NCBI RefSeq assembly: GCF_042767895.1
Contig: NC_091565.1
Coordinates: forward strand, 17,239,522 to 17,249,521
Direction of reading: 5' to 3'
Source of the DNA: Penaeus vannamei
Taxonomy: Eukaryota; Arthropoda; Malacostraca; Decapoda; Penaeidae
Length of the DNA stretch: 10,000 nt
The number at the start of each line of letters is the position of its first letter. Within the stretch, counting starts at the first letter, position 1. Under the pieces are notes generated by a model. The model was given only the letters and a program-made list of their open reading frames with translations, was not told the DNA's origin and ran no database searches. The position numbers and the translations under genes are program-made. Below are positions 1 through 6,300 of this stretch, one piece after another.

Positions 1-32
1 TCTTCCTTTATCAATCATCTCGCTGCGGGATA

Positions 33-61
33 GATGATGGTGATGATGATGATGATGATGC
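33..61. repeat. (GAT)n microsatellite
   Basis: A short, nearly pure GAT trinucleotide array with one GGT-type interruption near its start. It lies just after a short block, TGCGGGAT, that recurs at 5927-5934. Confidence 0.9.
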
Positions 62-151
62 TCAGACCTCGAGATAAGACCTTGGCTGATCTGGGAGGCT
101 GTTGGATTGCCTTTCTGGGTTGATTGGGTTTGGTTGAGGGTTTCTGGGTCT
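62..151. other. G/T-rich spacer between GAT repeats
   Basis: About 90 bases of moderately complex, G- and T-rich DNA. It contains degenerate TTGGGTTTGG-like runs but no gene signal, and it separates two GAT/GGT arrays. Confidence 0.5.
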
Positions 152-211
152 TGATGATGGTGGTGGTGATGGTGGTGGTGGTGGGGATGGTGGTGGTGAT
201 GGTGGTGATGA
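152..211. repeat. (GGT)n/(GAT)n trinucleotide repeat
   Basis: Imperfect array of GGT and GAT triplets, with G on the + strand in nearly every triplet. The mixed units look like point-mutated descendants of a single trinucleotide array. The complementary strand reads as poly-Ile/Thr/His in open frames, which is a composition effect. Confidence 0.9.
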
Positions 212-231
212 CGGTGTCCGGATGTAAGAGC

Positions 232-380
232 TGTGATGATGTGATGGTGGTGGTGGTGATAATTATATGATGATGATGATGGTGGCGATGATGATGATGA
301 TGATGGTGATGATGATAATGATGATGGTGATGGTGATGGTGATGATGATGGTGATGGTGTAGCGGTGGTTTGATGATGAG
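232..380. repeat. (GAT)n/(GGT)n trinucleotide repeat
   Basis: A longer interrupted array of GAT and GGT triplets, with one GCG and a few AAT interruptions. Its last GATGATGAG runs straight into the ~90 bp tandem repeat that starts near 378. A minus-strand frame here gives a run of Ile and Thr and is a repeat artefact. Confidence 0.9.
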
Positions 381-650
381 GAGAAACAGAAACTTGTAAT
401 ATTAAAAGGGAGAATGATATGAATATTGATTTTAAAAATAGAAAAAAACATGATGGAAGATGAGAAGAAAGCGATGTTTGTAATTGTAAAAATGAGACTA
501 AGATTAATGTAAACAAAAAACGTATGAAAGCAAAAAAGATGACAATAAGGAAGAAGAGGAGAAAGGGATGCTTGTAACCATAAAAGGGAGATTAATATCA
601 ATATTGATAAAAAATAGAGAAACATGAAATATGATGATGAGGAGGAGGAG
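378..650. repeat. Degenerate ~90 bp tandem repeat, three copies
   Basis: Three diverged units are recognisable, at roughly 378-462, 463-555 and 556-650. Each opens with a GAGGAGAAA-like block, then (C/T)TTGTAA at 393, 477 and 571, then AAAAGGGAGA or a relative, then an AATATTGAT/ATTAATGT block and an A-rich AAAAATAGA stretch. Spacing between the TTGTAA blocks is 84 and 94 bases. Copies 1 and 3 are the most alike and copy 2 is the most decayed. No function is suggested. Confidence 0.6.
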
Positions 651-660
651 GGAGTGATAC

Positions 661-769
661 TTAGGGGAATGATTTTAAAAAATACAGACAGACAAAAAAT
701 ATATAGATATCTTTACAAATATATACAAATTCTTACAGAACTATGAACATGTGAAAATAAAACTTACAC
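661..769. other. A/T-rich spacer
   Basis: AT-rich sequence with short ACAAATATATA runs. No gene, hairpin or long repeat is visible. Confidence 0.5.
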
Positions 770-950
770 GAACAAATAAATCAATGAACAAGCCTCTCGA
801 CATACTTCAAAATTCGTCTTCTGAACTGAAGCGAAGAAGGTCGTTAAGCGCAGTGACCTTGGCTTCGGTTTCACTCGGTGTTCGAATCCGTGTTCAAAAT
901 GTAAATCCTGCATCGCGATCCGTTGATACAAGTAATTTCTGTTCTGGTCT
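770..950 (+). other. Complex island with a tRNA-type B-box match
   Basis: This roughly 180-base stretch has balanced composition and is not low complexity. GTTCGAATCC at 880-889 matches the RNA polymerase III B-box consensus exactly, and TAAGCGCAGTGACC at about 846-859 resembles an A box. No tRNA can be folded: the bases flanking the T-loop-like block do not form a five-pair stem. It could be the worn head of a tRNA-derived SINE or a chance match. Confidence 0.3.
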
Positions 951-1560
951 TTCTGTTCAACAAGATCATTAAGAAATTTGTTCACCAGGAGTTTTGCTCA
1001 ACGACATAAATGCTTTGTTCAATATGATCATTAATATTTTGTTCAATGAGGTCACTGGTATTCTCTTCAACAAGGTCATTAAAGAGGTAATTGGCGCTCT
1101 GTTCAACGAGATCATTAAGTTTCCGGTCGGTGAGGTTATTAACTTTATGATAAAAGAAATCATTATCTTTCTGTTAAACGAGTTTATTAACTTTCTGTTC
1201 AACAAAGCCTTTCACGCTGCGTTCAAGGTCATTGACGTTCTATTCAGCAATGTTATTAATTTTCTGTTCAACCAAGGTTATTAACCTCCTGTTCAACCAA
1301 GTAATTGACCTCCTGCTCAATGAAGTGCCTAACCTTCTGTTGTGGTTATTAAATTCCTGTTCAACAACATTATTACCTTCCTTACCCATGAGGTAATCAA
1401 GACCGAAATCATTTACTCCCAGTTTAACAAAGTCATTAACGTTCTTTTCAACGAAGTCATGAAGTCATTAACTTTCTGTTGAACGAGACCATTACCTCCG
1501 CTCAACGAAGCCATTAACATTCTGTTCGACTAAGCCATTCATTCTCTGTTGAACACCGTC
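951..1560. repeat. 24 bp minisatellite, about two dozen units, octapeptide-like
   Basis: Blocks of the form TTCAACGAGGTCATTAA recur with a spacing of 24 bases. Anchor positions include 1018, 1042, 1066, 1102, 1126, 1150, 1174, 1198, 1222, 1243, 1267, 1292, 1316, 1340, 1360, 1384, 1423, 1447, 1479, 1501, 1525 and 1549. Exceptions include 36 (24+12), 21, 25, 20, 39 and 32 bases. Because 24 is eight codons, the + frame from 994 to 1284 stays open and reads as variants of LFNEVINF. That frame starts at TTG, has no ATG, follows an in-frame TAA at 970-972, and ends in a frameshift near 1270. A minus-strand frame (969-1205) is open for the same reason. Either a non-coding minisatellite or a decayed repeat protein would explain it; the former is the default. 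Confidence 0.85.
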
Positions 1561-1603
1561 TCTCTCCGGTCCAAGTGTTCAACCCCGTGTAGAGCAGGCC
1601 GAA

Positions 1604-1613
1604 GGGGGGGGGG
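1604..1613 (+). repeat. G10 homopolymer
   Basis: Ten consecutive G on the + strand in an otherwise complex segment. Run length may be uncertain in the assembly. Confidence 0.9.
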
Positions 1614-1630
1614 TAGATGCGCGAAGCGGC

Positions 1631-1659
1631 CGTTATAACGCAGACACTGACGTTATAAC
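1631..1659. other. Paired GTTATAAC palindromes, 20 bp apart
   Basis: The nine-mer CGTTATAAC occurs at 1631-1639 and again at 1651-1659. Its core GTTATAAC is a perfect palindrome, and the two copies sit exactly 20 bases apart, about two helical turns. It could be a paired binding site for a dimeric protein, but it is short and may be chance. Confidence 0.4.
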
Positions 1660-1680
1660 AAGTGTATCTCGAAGAACTTA

Positions 1681-2400
1681 CTAGGGAGTGGTGTTCGCGG
1701 CGGGAGGGGGGGGTGGAGGGATGGGGAGGGGTGAAGTAGGGGAGGAGAGGTGAAATGGAGAGAAAGGGGGATGGGAGAGAAGAGGTGAAATGGAGAGAGG
1801 AGGAGGGGAGAGGGGAGATGAAATGGAGAAAAAAGGAGGTGAAATGGAGAGAGGAGATGAAACAGAGAAAGGAGGAGGGGAGAGAGGAAGTGTAATGGAG
1901 AGAAAGAAGGAGGTGAGAGAGGTGAAATGTAGAGGAAGCTGGAGGGGAGACAAGAGCTGATATGGAGAGAAAGAAGGAGGGGAGAGAAGAGATGAAACTG
2001 AGAGAAAGGAGGAGGGGAGAGAGGAAGTGAAATGGAGAGAAAAGAGGTGAGAGAGGTGAAATGGAGAGGAAGCTGGAGGGGAGACAAGAGCTGATATGGA
2101 GAGAAAGGAGGAGGGGAGAGAAGAGGTGAAACAGGGAAAGAGGGAGGAGAGAGAGGGGAGGTAAAATGGGAAGATATAAGGAGGAGACAGAGGAGATGAA
2201 ACTGAGAGAAAGGAAGAGGTGAAATGAGATAAAGAAGGAGAATGAAGAGATGAAATAGAGAGAAAGAAGGAGGGAAGAGGGGAAAGGGGGAAGGAGAGTG
2301 ATTGGGAAGTAAACAGGAATGGTGTTTAATGGAAAGGGGAGGAGAAAGATTGCCGGAAAGGAGAGAAGAGGAGAAAAGAAAGAAAGAGAAAATGGAGGAG
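1681..2400. repeat. Polypurine (GA-rich) minisatellite domain
   Basis: The + strand is almost all A and G, built from shuffled blocks such as GGTGAAATGGAGAGAAAGG and GGAGGGGAGAGA. The minus strand is correspondingly C/T-rich and gives a 250-codon open frame (1653-2405) of Ser, Pro, Leu and Phe only. That frame is a composition effect, because stop codons can hardly form in such DNA. Long purine/pyrimidine mirror tracts of this type can adopt triplex (H-DNA) structure. Confidence 0.85.
1857..2123. repeat. Tandem duplication of a ~135 bp unit inside the GA domain
   Basis: Two neighbouring copies, about 1857-1990 and 1991-2123, share the distinctive string GGAAGCTGGAGGGGAGACAA (1934 and 2068, offset 134) followed by GAGCTGATATGGAGAGAAAG. 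Differences are a few substitutions and a 3 bp indel in the GAAAGAAGGAGG block. The copies are much more alike than the surrounding GA blocks, so the event is younger than the domain. Confidence 0.8.
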
Positions 2401-3055
2401 AGCAATAAACACTAACCAGTGGTATTCTGAGGAAAGGCGAAGGGAGAGGAAGAAGAGAGAGGAAACATCAAAAGAGAAAAGAGAAAAATGTTAATAGGAA
2501 TTAGTGATAATCGGAGAGAAAGGAAAGAGACAGAGGCAAAGGGGAAGAAAGAGAAGAGGTGAGAAAGGGGAAGAAGATAAAGGAAATAAATAGGACTCAT
2601 TGACAATCAGAAAAAGGGAAGAATGGAAGGGGAAGATGTATGAGGGGAGAGTCGTAGAGGGAAATGATAAGGAAAATGATAAGCAAAGTTTAGAAACAAG
2701 GGAGAGAAAGAAAAGGAGAAGTGAGAGAGGAACAGAAATTACTGACGTACGCAAGATAGGTGAGAGAAGAGGAAAGAATAACAAGGAAAGGGAAAAATGA
2801 ATTAGAACTAGAGATGCTCAAAGAGAGAAAGGGCAGGGAAGGGAGAACGAAGAACGAAACAGAAAAAAATGAATAAGATGAGATAAAAAAAAACAGTGAT
2901 AATCGAAAATAAAGAGAAAAATCAAAAGAAAAAGGGGATCAGAGGGGAACGAAGAGAATCATAATAAAATTACAAGAGTTACAAGAAGGAAAATGAGTAA
3001 TCAAGCTGATGAGATGTAAAGTAGGCCGTTTCATCATATATGGAAATAGGGAATA
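2401..3055. repeat. Degenerate A-rich polypurine tract
   Basis: Continuation of the purine-only domain, richer in A and less regular than 1681-2400, with GAGAGAAAGG-type words but no stable period. Open frames on both strands here (for example 2491-2784 minus and 2600-2800 plus) are low-complexity Ser/Phe/Leu or Lys/Glu/Arg. I see no gene. Confidence 0.65.
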
Positions 3056-3102
3056 AAGGCCTGTAGGCCCTTTTTGCGCTATAGGTCACCCTTCGCTTCG
3101 GT

Positions 3103-3156
3103 CCCGCCCTACCCCCCTACCCCCTACCCCCCTTCCCCCTCCCCCTCCCCCTCCCT
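3103..3156 (-). other. C-rich tract; quadruplex/i-motif candidate
   Basis: Contains at least seven runs of three or more C, separated by one to three bases (TA, TT or T). The minus strand therefore carries G-runs of 3-6 with very short loops, which meets the usual G-quadruplex pattern. It sits at the boundary where the purine-rich + strand ends. Confidence 0.75.
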
Positions 3157-3188
3157 CAGTAGCTCAAGGTAGAACGTCGTTGTCGATG

Positions 3189-3201
3189 TTTTTTTTTTTT
3201 T
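3189..3201. repeat. Poly-T run (T13)
   Basis: Thirteen T on the + strand. On the minus strand this is A13, preceded two bases earlier by AATAAA (plus-strand TTTATT, 3204-3209), as in the tail of a retroposed transcript. No element body is recognised. Confidence 0.85.
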
Positions 3202-3345
3202 CATTTATTAAAGAAAAGTGTGATAGTAATCGTCATTGCATTCGAAAATGGCGTGAAGAAAGGAGAAAATAACGTAGAGGATATATATTCATAGACAGAT
3301 AGCCAGTTAGCTAGATAAATAAAGATATATGTATAAACATATATA

Positions 3346-3372
3346 TGTGTATGTGTGTGTGTGTATAGATAA

Positions 3373-3465
<93 letters not shown>

Positions 3466-3512
3466 CAGACAGATAGATAAATAGATAGATGGAGAGAGAG
3501 AGAGAGAGAGAG
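3346..3512. repeat. Compound microsatellite (GT)n-(GATA)n-(GA)n
   Basis: A (GT)n stretch near 3346-3364 leads into a (GATA)n array that is uninterrupted at about 3373-3465 (about 23 units). A short GACAGACA interruption follows, then (GA)n at 3492-3512. The minus strand reads as endless Leu-Ser-Ile-Tyr in open frames, a repeat artefact. Confidence 0.95.
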
Positions 3513-3759
3513 TACATATGATGCAGTACAATACATTATATATGGAACACATAATTCATATATGAAATATACATTTCACGTAATGTATATTCAGTAATAC
3601 CCTGTATATGATATATGAAGTGATATATGACCTAAGTATAATTGAGTACTTAATTTGGCTAATATCTCATGCATAATTTTCTAAATACTACCATTAATTT
3701 ATTGCATACACAAAACTTCCTACACCAATGACATCACTTTTTCATAATCTCAATCACTT
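3513..3759. other. AT-rich stretch with a short hairpin
   Basis: AT-rich DNA with several TATATGA words. AATATACATT (3566-3575) and AATGTATATT (3582-3591) form a perfect 10 bp inverted repeat with a six-base spacer. No gene is visible. Confidence 0.6.
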
Positions 3760-3961
3760 AGTTTTCCGACGAAATACATTTTCCTGCCACTCGGTACCAG
3801 CTTAGCCCTCCTGCCTGAGCGCTGGCTGAAGACCGGAGCGAAACAGACAGCCATCGAGATAACTTTCAGCCTTGACTTCAGTTCCTTGACCGTTCCTGCC
3901 CGTGTGAAAGCTCCCGTTGAACTGCGCGTACGAGCGGTTGACCGGAGAGGAAGCGCGCCGG

Positions 3962-4051
3962 GGTGTGAGCGGGTCTGTAGTGTGTGTGAAGTCGTAAGCC
4001 AGTCTTGGTGTGAGCGGGTCTGTAGTGTGTGTGAAGTCGTAAGCCAGTCTT
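3962..4051. repeat. Exact 45 bp tandem duplication
   Basis: Copies at 3962-4006 and 4007-4051 are identical. Each starts GGTGTGAGCGGGTCTGTAGT and ends AAGCCAGTCTT. Forty-five bases is 15 codons, so it does not break frames on either strand. The lack of any difference suggests a recent slippage event. Confidence 0.95.
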
Positions 4052-4091
4052 GTGTACGTACAAAAGTCCAACGCGTTTGGAGCTTGGGTAA

Positions 4092-4099
4092 TGACGTCA
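4092..4099. promoter_or_regulatory. Perfect CRE palindrome TGACGTCA
   Basis: TGACGTCA, the full cAMP-response-element consensus bound by CREB/ATF bZIP proteins, sits inside the ten-base palindrome ATGACGTCAT. Immediately downstream, GATCAAA (4102-4108) and TTTGATC (4113-4119) form an inverted pair whose right arm reads CTTTGATC, like a TCF/LEF site. Occupancy is unknown. Confidence 0.4.
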
Positions 4100-4130
4100 T
4101 TGATCAAATTTCTTTGATCTACTAAAGACG

Positions 4131-4620
4131 GTTTTATGTAGATTGTGAAATCTCTGGATCGAATTGGACGTGTGATTTCCCCATTCAATCTAGATTTAAT
4201 TCCTTTTTTATCAGTTTTCATTACCATTCTGTTCTATTACTAACAACAATGTCCCTTCGAAATAAATGTGTTCGTTATATTTTCCCTGTTCAAAAAGTCG
4301 GAAATTAACAAATGAACCAATGAAGTGATAGATTATGGCATTCATTTCCATGTTAAAACCTGTACGAACGAAATCAAATTATTTCTGATTTTCAGCACTT
4401 CCACTGCTGTCTCTAAGGCATAAACTCTTTATTCAAATCGTCCCCCTACATTGGAAAACATTTTTGTTGCGCGTCCCTAATTCTTGCAATAAAAGCAGGC
4501 GATTTGCAATTCGAATATTCCGTTCAATTAGACGCTTCAAAAAAGGCTGTTGCATATGGCCGATGGGAGTTTAGAGTTTTAACAACACGCTCTTCAGGAA
4601 AGTATCCTTATCTGTCTCTG
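4131..4620. other. Unique stretch without a recognisable gene
   Basis: Roughly 490 bases of mixed, mildly AT-rich sequence with no tandem repeat. No long open frame lies wholly inside it; only the start of the minus-strand frame from 4227 reaches into it. AATAAA-type words occur near 4261 and 4489 but without other transcript signals. I see nothing further. Confidence 0.5.
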
Positions 4621-4626
4621 TATCTG

Positions 4627-4634
4627 TATAAATA
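4627..4634 (+). promoter_or_regulatory. TATA-box-like TATAAATA
   Basis: TATAAATA matches the metazoan TATA consensus. The perfect inverted repeat begins two bases later, covering the place where a start site would lie, about 30 bases downstream, just before the (TC)n array. Without transcript data this is only a candidate. Confidence 0.3.
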
Positions 4635-4635
4635 G

Positions 4636-4676
4636 GTCATCTATAGCTATACCTGTCTGGTATAGCTATAGATGAC
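4636..4676. repeat. Perfect 18 bp inverted repeat (hairpin/cruciform)
   Basis: GTCATCTATAGCTATACC (4636-4653) and its exact reverse complement (4659-4676) are separated by five bases, TGTCT. Each arm also contains the ten-base palindrome TATAGCTATA. The structure directly precedes a long (TC)n microsatellite. The arms are shorter than a typical microRNA precursor stem. Confidence 0.9.
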
Positions 4677-4681
4677 TATGC

Positions 4682-4943
<262 letters not shown>

Positions 4944-5011
4944 CTATGTTTCTCTCCTAGTGAGAATGACAGGAACATGAAACTCAAAACAGTATCTCTG
5001 AAAGACAAAAC

Positions 5012-5081
5012 CATATTAATCCTGAAGAGAAAATATTAATATATTCATATTAAAATATTCATATTAATCCTGAAGAGAAAA
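5012..5081. repeat. 22 bp exact direct repeat, 48 bp period
   Basis: The 22-mer beginning CATATTAATCCTGAAG occurs identically at 5012-5033 and 5060-5081. The intervening bases contain two TTCATATTAA words, so this looks like one and a half copies of a 48 bp tandem unit. Confidence 0.85.
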
Positions 5082-5239
5082 ACAAGCAAAAAACGGAAAT
5101 GATTTGAAATGTGAGACAAACAAATAAGCAAATAAACGACAAACAAAGTCAGATTAGTGCGAAGCAAAGAGACAGGCGGAATGAAAATGGAAAATCACTG
5201 AACTCATGATATTATTGAAACGGACTGAGTGTGATAGAC
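5082..5239. other. A-rich spacer
   Basis: A-rich sequence with loose ACAAACAAATAAGC words near 5115-5145, then about 90 bases of complex DNA with no gene or structure that I can identify. Confidence 0.5.
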
Positions 5240-5757
5240 ATTTTATTTGGGATTTTTTTCTCTTCTTTTTTCTTTTTGCTTTTCTCCCGTGTGGTGATCT
5301 CAGAGTTTGATATTTTATCTGTTTTTTTTTCGTCTTTCTCTCTTTTTCCTTCTTCTTTCTCTTTCTTCTCTCTCTCTCTCTCTCCCTCTCCCTCTCACTC
5401 CTTCTCTCCCTCTCCCTCCCTCCTTCTCTCCCTCTTCCTCCCTCCGTCTCTCCCTCTCCCTCCCTTCTCCCTCTCCCTCCCTCCCTCCCTCCTTTCTCTC
5501 CCTTTCCATCCCTCTCCCTCCCTCCGTCTCTCCCTCTCCTTCTCTCCCTCCCTCCCTCCCTCCGTCTCTCCCTCTCCCTCCTTCCCTCCTTCTCTCCCTT
5601 TCCCTCTCTCCTTCCCTCCTTCTCTCCCTCTCCCTCCCTCCCATTCCCTCCCTCGCCCTCCCTCCCTCCCTCCGTCTCTCCCTCTCCCTCCCTCCCTCCC
5701 TCCTTCCCTTTCCCTCCCTCCTTCCCTCTCCCTCCCATTCCCTCCCTCCCTCTTCTC
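5240..5757. repeat. Polypyrimidine (CCCT/CTCC)n minisatellite
   Basis: The + strand is C and T almost throughout: T-rich first, then blocks of CCCTCCCTCC and CTCTCCCTCTCC. The word CCGTCTCTCCCTCTCC recurs at 5444, 5524, 5562 and 5672, and CCCATTCCCTCCCTC occurs twice. Open frames of more than 200 codons on both strands (Ser/Pro/Leu on plus, Arg/Glu/Gly on minus) are composition artefacts. Confidence 0.9.
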
Positions 5758-5946
5758 CCCACATTCGCCAAAGCAATTATCCCGCAGACCCAATCCCGCT
5801 CACGGAACCTTCGCGAAGCACAAAGCATCCACGTTCCAGAAGGCGCGTCTCTCCTTCAGTCCGAAACGCTCGTGAGTCGGAGGAGCTGATTCGCACGCTC
5901 TCCCGCATTCCCGGTTTCGGACTCATTGCGGGATGCTGATGGTGAT
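5758..5946. other. Complex GC-rich island with interlocking inverted repeats
   Basis: About 190 bases of balanced, CpG-containing sequence between a polypyrimidine and a polypurine tract. AGTCCGAAAC (5858-5867) pairs with GTTTCGGACT (5914-5923). TCCCGCA (5901-5907) pairs with TGCGGGA (5927-5933), so the two pairs interlock. No open frame of convincing composition is confined to the island. It may be a surviving unique sequence, a conserved element or a remnant of an older repeat. Confidence 0.45.
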
Positions 5947-6065
5947 AGGGGCGAAAAGGGGGGGAAATGGGGAGGGAGGGGGGAAGGGGCGGTAGGGTGT
6001 AGGAAGGGGAAATGGGGGAAGAAAAGAGGGTTGAGAGGGGAAGGGAGGAGATGGGGGAACTAAAG
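5947..6065 (+). repeat. G-rich tract; G-quadruplex candidate on + strand
   Basis: Runs of three to seven G are separated by one to five bases through 5948-6060, which fits the quadruplex pattern many times over. This starts the polypurine domain that follows. Confidence 0.7.
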
Positions 6066-6300
6066 GTGGAGGGAGAGAAGGTTGAGAGGGGAAGGGAGGG
6101 GAAGGAGGGAAGAAAAGATGGAGGAAAAGAGGTTTGAGAGGGAAGGAAGGGGAAGGAGGGAAGAAAAGATGGAGGAAGTGAGGTTTGAGAGGGGAAGGAG
6201 GGAAGAAAAGATGGAGGAAGTGAGGTTTGAGAGGGGAAGGGAGGGGAAGGAGGGAAGAAAAGATGGAGGGAGAGAGGGTTGAGAGGGGAAGGGAGGGGAT
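6066..6300. repeat. Purine minisatellite, 42-52 bp unit, about four copies
   Basis: The anchor AGAAAAGATGGAGG recurs at 6111, 6162, 6204 and 6256, giving units of 51, 42 and 52 bases. The short unit lacks about nine bases of GGGAGGGGAAG. The 51 and 42 base units keep frame, giving a repeating RREEKMEEVRFERG in a + frame at 6082-6282. That frame is low complexity and breaks at the 52-base step. Confidence 0.85.

Larger units (their letters stand above)
3760..4130. other. GC/CpG-richer complex island
   Basis: About 370 bases of non-repetitive, CpG-containing DNA between AT-rich flanks. It carries the 45 bp tandem duplication and a CRE palindrome. A minus-strand frame running from an ATG at 4225-4227 down to 3802 (141 codons) is of ordinary amino-acid composition. 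It includes a 15-residue repeat that is simply the translated duplication, and I recognise no domain. A promoter, first exon or conserved non-coding element are all possible, and none is demonstrated. Confidence 0.4.

Noticed and set aside
263..625. 120-codon minus-strand frame with poly-Ile/Thr
   Set aside because: Translation of the (GAT)n array plus AT-rich DNA. No protein features beyond composition.
846..900. tRNA gene
   Set aside because: The B-box word is present, but the T stem, anticodon stem and acceptor stem do not pair.
951..1560. CRISPR-like array
   Set aside because: The 24 bp units are contiguous, with no unique spacers, and diverged. The surroundings are eukaryotic repeats without cas genes.
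1653..2405. 250-codon minus-strand open frame
   Set aside because: It is the complement of the GA-rich minisatellite, made of Ser/Pro/Leu/Phe blocks with no domain. A composition artefact.
3201..3552. Minus-strand frames of Ser-Ile-Tyr-Leu repeats
   Set aside because: Direct translation of the (GATA)n microsatellite.
5154..5939. Overlapping frames of more than 200 codons on both strands
   Set aside because: Arg/Glu/Gly on one strand and Ser/Pro/Leu on the other, both from the same CT repeat. They cannot both be genes and neither has complex sequence.
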